From assembly GCA_937928015.1 (NCBI GenBank), contig CALFXA010000272.1, positions 1 to 14,711 of the forward strand: a stretch of 14,711 nt of DNA. The letters run 5' to 3'. This document shows, in pieces, positions 7,629-14,143 of the stretch. The position numbers and the translations under genes were made by a program. The notes under the pieces were generated by a model. The model made no database searches. It had not been told where the DNA came from and worked only from the letters and a program-made list of their open reading frames with translations. The stretch's first letter is position 1, and every line of letters starts with the position of its first letter. This DNA comes from an uncultured Anaerolineales bacterium. GTDB taxonomy: Bacteria; Chloroflexota; Anaerolineae; Anaerolineales; Villigracilaceae.

Positions 7629-8897
7629 ATGCTCAAGACTTTTCTCATCGGTCTCAAAGACGTCCGCCTGGCCTTTCGCGACCGCGCGGCCTTGATCTTC
7701 ATGCTGGCCGCGCCCTTCGTGCTGACGCTGGGCCTGGGCTTGGTCACAGGGCGCTTCAGCGGCAACGGTGGCAGCGGTCTCTCCGACATCCCTGTGGTGA
7801 TCGTCAATCTGGATGATGGCCAGATCGGCCAGTCCCTGGTGGATACCTTCCAATCGGCGGACCTGGCCGATTTGGTGGAGCCCACCCTCGGGTCCGACCC
7901 CGAGGTGGCCCGCCGTTTGATCGACGAGGATCAAGCTGCGGCGGCGATCATCATCCCCGCAGGCTTTACGCGTTCCATCATCCCGCAGCAAACGGACTAT
8001 ACGGCGACGGGTTCCGCGCCCGAGGCGGTGCAGATCGAGGTGTATGCCAATCCGCAGCGACCGACCAGCGCGGGCGTGATCAAGGCTATCGTGGATGAGT
8101 TTCTCAGCCGCGTGGAGGAAGGGCGGCTGGGCGGCGAGGTCTCCATTTTGCAGATGCTCGTCAGCGGACGCATCACGGTGCAGCAGGCCGAGGCGGCGGG
8201 GGCGGCGATGGGGCAGCGCCTGCAAGGTCAGCCCGCCAGCGATGCGCTCGCCATCCAGATCAATTCGTCGGCGCAAGGCGGCGCGGCGGTCCCATTCGAC
8301 GCCCTGGCATATATCGCGCCTGGCATGGCGTTGATGTTCCTGATGTATACCGTCAGTTACGGCGGCCGCTCAATCCTGGCGGAACGTTCGCAGGGTACCC
8401 TACCGCGCCTGCTAGTCTCACCGACCTCCTCAATGCAGATTCTGGGCGGCAAGGTCTTTGGCATCTTCCTGACAGGCGTCGCTCAGATGCTGATCTTGAT
8501 CGTGGCCTCGTCGTTGATCTTTCAATTGAAATGGGGCGATGCGCTGGGTGTGCTGCTCCTGGTGCTGGCAGCGGTCTTTGCGGCCACGGGTTGGGGCATG
8601 CTCATCACGGCCACGGCGCGCACCACGGCACAGGTGGCAAACACGGGTTCGGCGATCATGTTGATCTTCGGCGCGTTGGGCGGCAGTTTCATCAGCCTGG
8701 AGCAAATGCCGCTCCCCGTGCAGATGGTCAGCAAGATCACGCCCAATGCCTGGGCCCTGGATGGATTTACCACCCTCGGGCTGGGCGGCACCCTGATCGA
8801 CCTGGTCCAGCCGATTATGGCATTGCTGGTGATGGGGACGGTGCTGTTCGCCGTTTCGGTGGTGTTGTTTGGCAAGAAGGATCTGGCGCAGAAATAA
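7629..8897 (+). CDS. ABC-2 type permease 1 (YhgE/ABC2_membrane_3 architecture)
   Basis: This 422-aa membrane subunit has the typical exporter layout. A cytoplasmic N-terminus (LKDVRLAFRDRA) leads into TM1 (about 21-40), followed by a large extracytoplasmic domain (41-220). Five C-terminal helices follow, at about 222-244, 277-298, 305-327, 339-357 and 393-415. Between TM2 and TM3 lies the family signature ERSQGTLPRLLVSPTS (252-267), the coupling segment that contacts the ATPase. It starts 2 nt after the ATPase stop, so translation is probably coupled. Together with the second permease it would make a heterodimeric channel. Confidence 0.92.
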   Translation: MLKTFLIGLKDVRLAFRDRAALIFMLAAPFVLTLGLGLVTGRFSGNGGSGLSDIPVVIVNLDDGQIGQSLVDTFQSADLADLVEPTLGSDPEVARRLIDEDQAAAAIIIPAGFTRSIIPQQTDYTATGSAPEAVQIEVYANPQRPTSAGVIKAIVDEFLSRVEEGRLGGEVSILQMLVSGRITVQQAEAAGAAMGQRLQGQPASDALAIQINSSAQGGAAVPFDALAYIAPGMALMFLMYTVSYGGRSILAERSQGTLPRLLVSPTSSMQILGGKVFGIFLTGVAQMLILIVASSLIFQLKWGDALGVLLLVLAAVFAATGWGMLITATARTTAQVANTGSAIMLIFGALGGSFISLEQMPLPVQMVSKITPNAWALDGFTTLGLGGTLIDLVQPIMALLVMGTVLFAVSVVLFGKKDLAQK

Positions 8898-8900
8898 CGC

Positions 8901-8944
8901 CGCCCTTCGACTGCGCCGCAAAAATCGCGGCTCCGCTCAGGGCG
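8901..8944. repeat. Nested hairpin between the two permease genes (REP-like)
   Basis: Outer arms CGCCCT (8901-8906) and AGGGCG (8939-8944) enclose GCCGC (8915-8919) and GCGGC (8927-8931) with a 7-nt loop. The text CCCTTCGACTGCGC resembles a short interspersed motif I recall from Chloroflexota intergenic regions; that link is memory, not computed. Inside an operon it could tune the relative expression of the two permeases. Confidence 0.5.
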
Positions 8945-8956
8945 TATGAGGCTTGC

Positions 8957-10153
8957 ATGAAAAAACTTTTTGCAATTGCATGGAAGGACGCGGTCATCCG
9001 CTTTTCGAGCGCGGCGGAATTGCTGTTCTTCATTATCCTGCCCGTGGTTTTCACGCTGATCATGGCGGGCGGTACCCCCTCAGGCGACGGGGATGCCCGC
9101 ATCCGTTTGGTGGTCGTGGATCAGGCCCAGACGCCCGTGTCGCGGGGCATCCTGGCCGAGTTGGAAAAATCCACGGCGGTGCGGCCCGAGGTCTTGACGC
9201 TCGACGAGGCGCAGAGTCAGTTCGACGCGCGGCGCGCTTCGGTGGTGTTGATCCTGCCTGCGGGGCTGGACCTGGGGTCCATTCAGGCTGGCACCGCCCA
9301 GGTGGACCTGCGCGAGCAGCCCAACAATCTCAACGCGACCGTGGCGGCGCGCGCCGTGCAGACCGCCATCCGACGGGTGAGCAGCGCGGTCAATGCGGCG
9401 GACTTGGCTGTGCAGGAGGCTGAAGCCAACGGGACCTTCGAGTCGGAGGCGGACCGTCAGGCTTATTTCAACGACGCCCTGAAGTTGGCCCAGACCGCCC
9501 AGGCGCAGGCGCCCGAACGTGTGACCGTGATCAAAGGATCCACGCCTGACGAGGTGGAGTACGATCCGCGCGCCAACCAGTCGGCGGGACAACTGATCAC
9601 CTGGGTGTTCATCCCGCTGTTCGGCATCTCGGGCCTGTTCGCCTACGAGCGCCAGATCGGGACCCTGCGCCGCGTCCTGACCACGCCGACCACGAAGGCC
9701 ACCTATCTGTTCGGCACGATTGCGGGACAGGTGTTCATGGCGTTGATCCAGATGACGATCCTGGTATTGTTTGGCATCTTTGTGATGAAATTGGATTGGG
9801 GTCGCGAGCCGCTGGCGCTATTCATCGTCATGTTGACCTCGGCCTTGGCGGCGGCGGCCATCGGCACGACGATGGGGACCTTCGTCAAATCGGAGGGACA
9901 GGCCAGTGGGTTGAGTACCATGTTCGGCATGGTCATGGCGCTGTTGGGCGGCTGCTGGTATCCGCTGGAGTTGTTTCCGCCCGTGGTGCAGCAGATCGTC
10001 AAGGTCTTGCCGACCACCTGGGCCATGCAGGGGTTGCTGGACCTGGTCCTGCGCGGGCGCGGGTTGTTGGACATCCTGCCTGAAGCGGGTGTGCTGGTCG
10101 GCTTTGCGGCGGTCTTCTTCACCGTGGGCGTCTGGCGATTCAGGTACGAGTAG
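8957..10153 (+). CDS. ABC-2 type permease 2
   Basis: This is the second membrane subunit (398 aa) of the exporter, with the same plan as permease 1. N-terminal MKKLFAIAWKDAVIRF leads into TM1 (about 21-38) and an extracytoplasmic domain (39-208) that is rich in helical Ala/Gln/Glu segments. C-terminal helices follow at about 209-229, 251-276, 284-309, 319-336 and 373-393. The coupling signature YERQIGTLRRVLTTPTT (230-246) follows TM2. Start: the frame is open upstream to 8531, but that part is out of register with permease 1 coding sequence. The ATG at 8957 has GAGG 5 nt upstream and the expected N-terminal motif. It begins 59 nt after permease 1, with a hairpin repeat between. Confidence 0.92.
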   Translation: MKKLFAIAWKDAVIRFSSAAELLFFIILPVVFTLIMAGGTPSGDGDARIRLVVVDQAQTPVSRGILAELEKSTAVRPEVLTLDEAQSQFDARRASVVLILPAGLDLGSIQAGTAQVDLREQPNNLNATVAARAVQTAIRRVSSAVNAADLAVQEAEANGTFESEADRQAYFNDALKLAQTAQAQAPERVTVIKGSTPDEVEYDPRANQSAGQLITWVFIPLFGISGLFAYERQIGTLRRVLTTPTTKATYLFGTIAGQVFMALIQMTILVLFGIFVMKLDWGREPLALFIVMLTSALAAAAIGTTMGTFVKSEGQASGLSTMFGMVMALLGGCWYPLELFPPVVQQIVKVLPTTWAMQGLLDLVLRGRGLLDILPEAGVLVGFAAVFFTVGVWRFRYE

Positions 10154-10184
10154 ACTGAACAAAAAAAGAAGAAGGATGAAAATT

Positions 10185-10560
10185 ATGCGTTCCCGGTTTT
10201 GGATTGCGGTTGAAGGTGTTATCGCTATGGGGGCAATGTTTTTTTTCTGGGTGTTTGGCTTTAATGTTGGGATTCGAGGAGCCATGGAGATCGACTATAT
10301 TATCGTTCCTGAGCCAACGAGTCTGTTACGGACATTGTATGGGGTAGTTGAACTCTTTACAGGGATTGCGTTTTTTATTATGTTAGGCCGACAGACAATT
10401 CCAGGTGGAATGAAAGAGCTTTTGTTAATGGAAGTACCTTTAGCTAAAAAAGATACGATACTTTCCTGCCATCCTCGCTCTTGGGCTCATTGCAGGATTG
10501 ACTTTGGATGCAGTATCGATTTTTATGCAGCAAGGAATGTTTTTGTACAACACTCGATGA
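10185..10560 (+). pseudogene. Small membrane protein, frameshifted (about 124 aa if restored)
   Basis: The first part reads MRSRFWIAVEGVIAMGAMFF and on, with one hydrophobic helix at the start and a second near TLYGVVELFTGIAFFIMLG. After LAKK at 10446-10451 (six A's) the frame turns polar and would run on through a palindromic repeat and a terminator to 10721, which is implausible. The +1 frame instead continues FPAILALGLIAGLTLDAVSI, a third helix, and stops at 10558-10560. A TAG at 10441-10443 in the +1 frame places the shift after that base; removing one A from the run restores a 124-aa three-helix protein. Start 10185 is chosen because AAGGA lies about 8 nt upstream; the ATG at 10176 has its AAGG too close. 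It sits 31 nt after permease 2 and may belong to that operon, yet it is clearly AT-richer. No family recognised. A sequencing error or a recent mutation are both possible. Confidence 0.6.
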
Positions 10561-10563
10561 TTA

Positions 10564-10674
10564 ACCCACGTTGCCACCTTGAGGGATTTTCACTACAGAG
10601 GCGCGAAGAAACTTACAGAAAACTCCGCGACCTCTGTTTCTCTGCGGTTCAAGGGTTGTGGCAGGTAGCAGGGT
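10564..10674. repeat. MITE-like imperfect palindromic element
   Basis: Nested inverted segments: ACCC/GGGT at the ends, TGCCACCTTGA (10572-10582) against TCAAGGGTTGTGGCA (10649-10663), and ACAGAGGCGCG (10595-10605) against CGCGACCTCTGT (10626-10637). The - strand text AACCGCAGAGAAACAGAGG resembles a widespread intergenic repeat style (CGCAGAG units) that I recall from environmental bacterial genomes. It carries no gene. It starts right after the stop of the small membrane-protein gene. Confidence 0.55.
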
Positions 10675-10687
10675 TTAGAATGAAAGT

Positions 10688-10715
10688 AAAAGTCCCGTCA
10701 TACAGCGGGACTTTT
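10688..10715. terminator. Strong bidirectional rho-independent terminator
   Basis: AAAAGTCCCG (10688-10697) and CGGGACTTTT (10706-10715) form a perfect 10-bp stem with an 8-nt loop, with T's following on the + strand and the A-tract giving T's on the - strand. It closes the + strand exporter operon and also terminates transcripts arriving from the CPBP gene on the - strand. Confidence 0.9.
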
Positions 10716-10732
10716 TGTTAGGTATAAATGAA

Positions 10733-10784
10733 TTCCAGCCGCTCTCGGCAACAAAGAAGCTGTGATGTTGAGAGCAGGCTGGAA
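10733..10784. repeat. Long stem-loop, about 18 bp
   Basis: TTCCAGCC-GCTCTC (10733-10746) pairs with GAGAGC-a-GGCTGGAA (10770-10784) with one bulged A, and AACA (10750-10753) pairs with TGTT (10766-10769) inside. It is too long for chance in this context and is not followed by a T-run on the + strand. It could be part of a structured 3' UTR or small RNA. Confidence 0.6.
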
Positions 10785-10786
10785 AA

Positions 10787-10855
10787 CGTGGGCGGATGCG
10801 ATGTTGGCTACTACGTTGCCCACGCGCCGATGATAGCACCATCCGCAGCTTTTTT
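10787..10855. repeat. Two overlapping, crossing inverted repeats ending in a T-run
   Basis: CGTGGGC (10787-10793) matches GCCCACG (10818-10824), and GCGGATG (10792-10798) matches CATCCGC (10840-10846), which is followed by AGC and six T's (10850-10855) on the + strand. The pairings interleave, so they would be either alternative structures or a pseudoknot. The second pairing with its T-run resembles a terminator, but there is no gene for it to control on the + strand. Confidence 0.5.
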
Positions 10856-10873
10856 AGTTATCAAAACTGAAAA

Positions 10874-11779
10874 CTATTCAGCAGGCTCCGCAGGAGTTTT
10901 CGACGGCTTGGGCAGGCCGAAAAAGACGAAGTAGAAAACCGTCATGGCTGCAACGGTCGAGATCAGGCCATAGGTCGCATCCAGGGTCTGGATGGTGAAC
11001 ACGGAGGGGCTGGGCAGGGCGCTGACGGGATAATTGACGAACAATACCATCAGGTTGTTGGCCGCGTGCAGGCCGAGCGCCAGTTCCATGCCGTTATCCT
11101 GGACGGTGATGAGCGTGGCAAAGAAGCCGAAGGCGAAGTACCCCAACGCCATCAGGAGCGCGTTGGAGGAAGCCGACATCTCGGGGTTGACGAGGTGCGG
11201 CAGGAGGAACAGCGTACCGTTGATCAGCGCCAGCAGCCATTTGTTCTTCAGGATCAACCCCATCCATTGCAGCAGGTAGCCGCGAAAGAAGAGCTCCTCG
11301 GCCGTGGTCTGGATCGGGATGAGCAATAACGCAAAGACGGCGTACACGAGCAGCGCTCGCGGCTGGAGGGTCAGCACGTAGCGGCCTGGATACAATGCCG
11401 ACTCGACGACCGAGATGATCGCCGCCAGAACGAACCAGACCACCGCTCCCGCCAGGATCCTGCCCCAGCGGATTCGCGGCGCGGCCGTGACCAGTGTCCG
11501 CGCGGGGCGCGCATGGATGAAACGCACCGCCAGCGGGGTGGCGAGGATGAAGGGCAGAAAGCCGACCATGACGATGACCAAGGCCGTGGTGTCTGAAATC
11601 CCTACGAAGCCCGTTGGATTGAAGTCTGTGGCAGGGTTGTTATCGAATTGCAGGTACAGCAAAAAGGGCAACGACAAGATGCCGCCCACGATGAGCCACA
11701 TCCCCAGGATGCCTGGGAAGGAAATCAGGTAGCGCCACCAGTCGTTCTTGCCCGTCCGCGTGATTTCAAGGTATTCCAT
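10874..11779 (-). CDS. CPBP-family intramembrane metalloprotease (CAAX/Abi type), first copy
   Basis: This 301-aa multi-pass membrane protein has all three catalytic motifs of the CPBP (formerly Abi/CAAX) glutamic-type protease family: EELFFRG (E161, E162, R166), FLLPH (F191, H195) and LHAANN (H238, N242). These residues sit in helices facing the membrane interior. About eight hydrophobic helices can be seen. Bacterial relatives process signal or bacteriocin-type peptides or confer self-immunity; many are uncharacterised. Start at 11779 has GGAGG 8 nt upstream. A terminator (11833-11858) isolates it from the upstream operon. TACAAT on the - strand at 11816-11811 could be its -10 box, but the -35 is weak. 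The C-terminus ends in a Pro/Lys/Glu tail. Confidence 0.9.
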   Translation of the reverse strand: MEYLEITRTGKNDWWRYLISFPGILGMWLIVGGILSLPFLLYLQFDNNPATDFNPTGFVGISDTTALVIVMVGFLPFILATPLAVRFIHARPARTLVTAAPRIRWGRILAGAVVWFVLAAIISVVESALYPGRYVLTLQPRALLVYAVFALLLIPIQTTAEELFFRGYLLQWMGLILKNKWLLALINGTLFLLPHLVNPEMSASSNALLMALGYFAFGFFATLITVQDNGMELALGLHAANNLMVLFVNYPVSALPSPSVFTIQTLDATYGLISTVAAMTVFYFVFFGLPKPSKTPAEPAE

Positions 11780-11832
11780 GACAGTCGCCTCCAGAAATGG
11801 ACATCTCAGGATTGTACCCGAAGCCAGGGATG

Positions 11833-11858
11833 AAAAAGCCCCGCGAGAGCGGGGCTTT
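11833..11858 (-). terminator. Rho-independent terminator of the PadR-HAAS-CPBP operon
   Basis: AAAGCCCCG (11835-11843) and CGGGGCTTT (11850-11858) form a 9-bp stem with a 6-nt loop. Read on the - strand it is followed by a run of T's (complement of the A's at 11833-11837). It lies 15 nt after the stop of the second CPBP gene. Confidence 0.88.
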
Positions 11859-11872
11859 GAGATCGGCTTTGG

Positions 11873-12739
11873 TTATTTGAGCCAAAAGGGCTGGATAAAA
11901 TTTCCTTTTTTCCATGCGGACCAGGTCAGATAGACGCCCGCGGCTAGGCAGACGATCACCGCAAAGATGGATGCTTCCGCACCGAACGCGCCTCCCGAGA
12001 GCAGGGGTGGACCGCTGAGCGTGGATTGCAACAGCCCCTGGACCCCGTTGCCTGATACCGACACTCCGAAGATCCCGCCCTGGACGAAGTTCCACGCAAA
12101 GTGGATGCCGATGGCCAGCCATAATCGGCGGGTGAAGACGAAGGCTGCCGCCAGCATGATGCCTGCTTCGATGGCGATGGCCAATGCACCCCATAGCGTG
12201 GCATTTGGGTTGGCAATGTGCATCAGTCCGAAGAGAAGCGCGGAGAGGATTAGCGCCAGCCAGGTTCCGAGCGCCTCTTCCATGATGCGGAACAAGATGC
12301 CGCGTACCAATACTTCCTCGACCACGCCCGAGATGATGGACAGGCTGAGGACGGGCAGGATCACGGTCCAGGGGTTGAAGCCCGAGACGTGATAAAAGCC
12401 GAAGAGGGCGATCAAACCAATCGCGGCGGTGAAAAGCAATCCGCCGAGGAGTGCGCCTTTTCCGAGTTCGAATGCTGCGCCTGCAGTGGATAGTTCCGTG
12501 ACTGGGCGCTTTTCCACCAAGCGGACGAATCCGACGTAGGCGAGGAGAGTTGTCAGCGCCACCGCAGCCGCGCCTAGCACCTCGGGGATGCCTTGATGGA
12601 TGCCAGGGATCAGGTCAAGGGCCGATTGCACCAATAAGATTGCGACTAGTAAGATGCCTAGTCCTAGGATGATGCGGGTGACGGGAAATTGTAAGAACTT
12701 CTGGCCCCAATTTGGGGAACGGGTTGTCGTGGACTCCAT
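11873..12739 (-). CDS. CPBP-family intramembrane metalloprotease, second copy
   Basis: This 288-aa membrane protein has EEVLVRG (E141, E142, R146), FGLMH (F170, H174) and HFAWN (H213, N217), the complete CPBP catalytic set. It also has about eight helices and a short basic C-terminal tail. Start chosen at 12739 (MESTTTRSPN), one nucleotide after the TAA of the preceding gene; the frame is open to 12778, but that part overlaps the upstream coding sequence. No clear Shine-Dalgarno is seen, so translation probably depends on coupling. As third gene of the PadR operon it is likely made together with the HAAS/sensor membrane protein, which is a plausible partner or substrate (inference). It is distinct in sequence from the copy at 10874-11779 and separated from it by a terminator. 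Confidence 0.9.
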   Translation of the reverse strand: MESTTTRSPNWGQKFLQFPVTRIILGLGILLVAILLVQSALDLIPGIHQGIPEVLGAAAVALTTLLAYVGFVRLVEKRPVTELSTAGAAFELGKGALLGGLLFTAAIGLIALFGFYHVSGFNPWTVILPVLSLSIISGVVEEVLVRGILFRIMEEALGTWLALILSALLFGLMHIANPNATLWGALAIAIEAGIMLAAAFVFTRRLWLAIGIHFAWNFVQGGIFGVSVSGNGVQGLLQSTLSGPPLLSGGAFGAEASIFAVIVCLAAGVYLTWSAWKKGNFIQPFWLK

Positions 12740-12740
12740 G

Positions 12741-13625
12741 TTATTCGCTGACCAGCATCCACTTGGCGAAACGCCCATGCAACTGGCCGACGCCGCGCGC
12801 GATGTTCATGAAGATGGTCCACAGCAGGAAGCCACCCAGTATCCATAACGGGTAGGTCCATACAGGGAACGAGTAGCGGACATTGTTCATCATTACCGCG
12901 CCCTGGTGGAACACGCTTTGCAGGACTGGGATCGCCATGAAGGCCAGTGAGACACTCAACACTGTCACGATGACCACGAAGTAGATGGTGCCCAATACGA
13001 ACTGAACGACCATGTACACCAGCATCAGCCAGGTGGCCTTGTCGGTCAACAGCGCCTTGAGACGGTCCATCCACTTCATGCCCTGGTGCGAGAACAGCGG
13101 ACGACGCGGCATGCGCACGCCCAGCAAGGCTTCCACCAGACGACCTTCGACCAGGGCCAGTCCGCGCACGGAGAGCAGGAACAGCAACGCCAGCGGCAGG
13201 CCGAAGATGAGGATTAGCAGCGAAACCGAGAGCGACACGCCCGTCACTGCCCAGGTGAAATAAAAGATGCCCGTGATGAAGGCGATGAACATGTAGAGCA
13301 GGGCGCCCCAGGCGCGCGGGTCGAGGTAGACGCCAAAGAAGCGCCCCAGTGCCGTCTGTGGTTTGACGGTCTGCTTGAGGACGGGCGAGGTGCGGCGTTC
13401 CACTTCGCGGTAGGCGGAGGCGGTCTCTTCGGGAGAGCCGTATTCCTCGATGATCTTCCCCAGCGCGTCGGCCTCGCTGACCTCGGGCGTCTTTTCGCGG
13501 ACGGCTTCCAGCGCATTGGTCAGGTGTTCGCGGGCGTCGGCCTGCGCATCCTGAATCAGCGCAGGGTCGGCATCCTTCATGGCATTTTTCAAGGCATCCA
13601 GATATTCTTCGATTGTTCTAAACAT
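12741..13625 (-). CDS. HAAS-domain membrane protein with duplicated sensor-like segment
   Basis: The 294-aa protein starts with an alpha-helical HAAS/DUF1700-like domain (1-78: EEYLDALKNAM, AREHLTNALEAV, then EYGSPEETASAYRE). This domain type is typically encoded beside PadR regulators. The rest is membrane: helix pairs at about 108-152 and 196-234, and a last helix at about 257-275. The two blocks resemble each other (LLYMFIAFITGIFYFTW against LVYMVVQFVLGTIYFVV, then VSLSVSLL against LSVSLAFM), as in the putative sensor domain family of Gram-positive and Chloroflexota proteins. Start 13625: AAAGGATGA lies just upstream and overlaps the end of the PadR gene, which stops 4 nt before. It probably transmits a membrane or cell-envelope state to PadR or to the protease; that is inferred from context. 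Confidence 0.8.
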   Translation of the reverse strand: MFRTIEEYLDALKNAMKDADPALIQDAQADAREHLTNALEAVREKTPEVSEADALGKIIEEYGSPEETASAYREVERRTSPVLKQTVKPQTALGRFFGVYLDPRAWGALLYMFIAFITGIFYFTWAVTGVSLSVSLLILIFGLPLALLFLLSVRGLALVEGRLVEALLGVRMPRRPLFSHQGMKWMDRLKALLTDKATWLMLVYMVVQFVLGTIYFVVIVTVLSVSLAFMAIPVLQSVFHQGAVMMNNVRYSFPVWTYPLWILGGFLLWTIFMNIARGVGQLHGRFAKWMLVSE

Positions 13626-13629
13626 GATG

Positions 13630-13986
13630 TCATCCTTTTAAAGTAGCGTCCACGAATTTCTTCGTTTGTTTCCAGATCTCCAGCCATTCTGCCAGCGCGG
13701 CGCGGCCGTCTTCGGTGATCTTGTAATACCTGCGCGGCGGACCCGAGACGGACGGTTCGACCATGCTCTCCAGCAAGCGGTTCTCTTCCAGCGAGCGCAG
13801 GACAGGGTAGAGGGTGCCCTGTTTCATCATGGGGATGTCGGGTCCGCTTTCTTCGAGCATCTTGGCGATCTGATAGCCGTACATCGGTTCGGGGCTGCGG
13901 CTCAATACACCCAGCAGGACCAGAGAGGAGGTGCCTGCGTTGAGTTCTTTTTGGAATTTCTTGGTAGTGGCGCCGATCTCGCTCAT
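13630..13986 (-). CDS. PadR-family transcriptional regulator
   Basis: PadR proteins are dimeric winged-helix repressors, usually autoregulated and relieved by a ligand. The 118-aa protein has the family landmarks: SSLVLLGVLSRSPEPMYGYQI (helix 1-2, 20-40), QGTLYPVLRSLEENRLLES (recognition helix, 56-74), the wing GPPRRYYKIT (82-91) and a C-terminal dimerisation helix (93-113). It is the short single-domain subtype. Start: AAAGGA lies 5 nt upstream. It is the first gene of the operon with the HAAS membrane protein and CPBP protease. The promoter directly upstream contains dyads that fit autoregulation. Confidence 0.93.
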   Translation of the reverse strand: MSEIGATTKKFQKELNAGTSSLVLLGVLSRSPEPMYGYQIAKMLEESGPDIPMMKQGTLYPVLRSLEENRLLESMVEPSVSGPPRRYYKITEDGRAALAEWLEIWKQTKKFVDATLKG

Positions 13987-14016
13987 AATATTCCTTTCTC
14001 AATACTTTCAAATTGT

Positions 14017-14055
14017 TACTACTAATAAACTTATAATAGTATAAAATTGATACTA
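14017..14055 (-). promoter_or_regulatory. Probable PadR operator dyads overlapping the promoter
   Basis: TAGTATAAAATTGATACTA (14037-14055) is a perfect 6-bp dyad with a 7-bp centre that fills the -35/-10 spacer and touches the -10. A second dyad shares one arm: TACTA (14020-14024) and TAGTA (14037-14041). A repressor bound here would block polymerase. That PadR is the binder is inferred from position and family habit. Confidence 0.6.
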
Positions 14056-14061
14056 TGTCAA
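14033..14061 (-). promoter_or_regulatory. Near-consensus promoter of the PadR operon
   Basis: On the - strand TTGACA (14061-14056) is followed by a 17-bp spacer and TATTAT (14038-14033, 5 of 6 matches to TATAAT). The start of transcription should fall near 14026, giving a leader of about 40 nt that ends in AAAGGA before the PadR ATG. Confidence 0.85.
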
Positions 14062-14073
14062 GGATTTAAATAG

Positions 14074-14101
14074 ATTTCCCCGTCCATTCGGACGGGGAAA
14101 T
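14074..14101 (-). terminator. Hairpin terminator after the cytochrome c gene
   Basis: ATTTCCCCGTCC (14074-14085) and GGACGGGGAAAT (14090-14101) make a perfect 12-bp stem with a 4-nt loop. It lies 43 nt after the cytochrome stop. On the - strand it is followed by CTATTTAAATCC, a broken T-tract, so the efficiency is uncertain. It shields the PadR promoter from read-through. Confidence 0.65.
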
Positions 14102-14143
14102 GCACAGACACGATATGGCTCGAAAATGGGACCAACTCTCAGG

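Larger units (their letters stand above)
10561..10873. other. Gene-free convergent zone rich in inverted repeats
   Basis: These 313 bp lie between convergent genes. From left to right they contain a MITE-like imperfect palindrome (10564-10674), a strong two-way terminator (10688-10715), a long hairpin (10733-10784) and a pair of overlapping inverted repeats ending in a T-run (10787-10855). The open frames crossing it have no credible ribosome site or protein-like composition. Confidence 0.7.

Noticed and set aside
7353..8276. Open frame of 307 codons antisense to the ABC ATPase and permease 1
   Set aside because: Crosses two solid genes, has no recognisable domain and no start signal.
8531..8956. 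Extended N-terminus for permease 2
   Set aside because: This part is out of frame with permease 1 coding sequence, and the ATG at 8957 has its own ribosome site and the expected family N-terminus.
10446..10452. Programmed -1 frameshift at an AAAAAAG heptamer
   Set aside because: The codon register is wrong for the classic slippery site (the A's begin at a codon boundary) and the shift needed is +1, not -1.
10561..10721. C-terminal extension of the small membrane protein to 10721
   Set aside because: It would translate a palindromic repeat and a terminator; the +1 frame gives a better membrane protein with an earlier stop.
10711..10860. Integron attC site or riboswitch with terminator on the + strand
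   Set aside because: GTTAGG is present but no matching core or integrase is seen, and no + strand gene follows that a switch could control.
10728..10934. 68-codon open frame through the inverted repeats
   Set aside because: No ribosome site, low complexity, overlaps the end of the CPBP gene and is explained by the hairpin structures.
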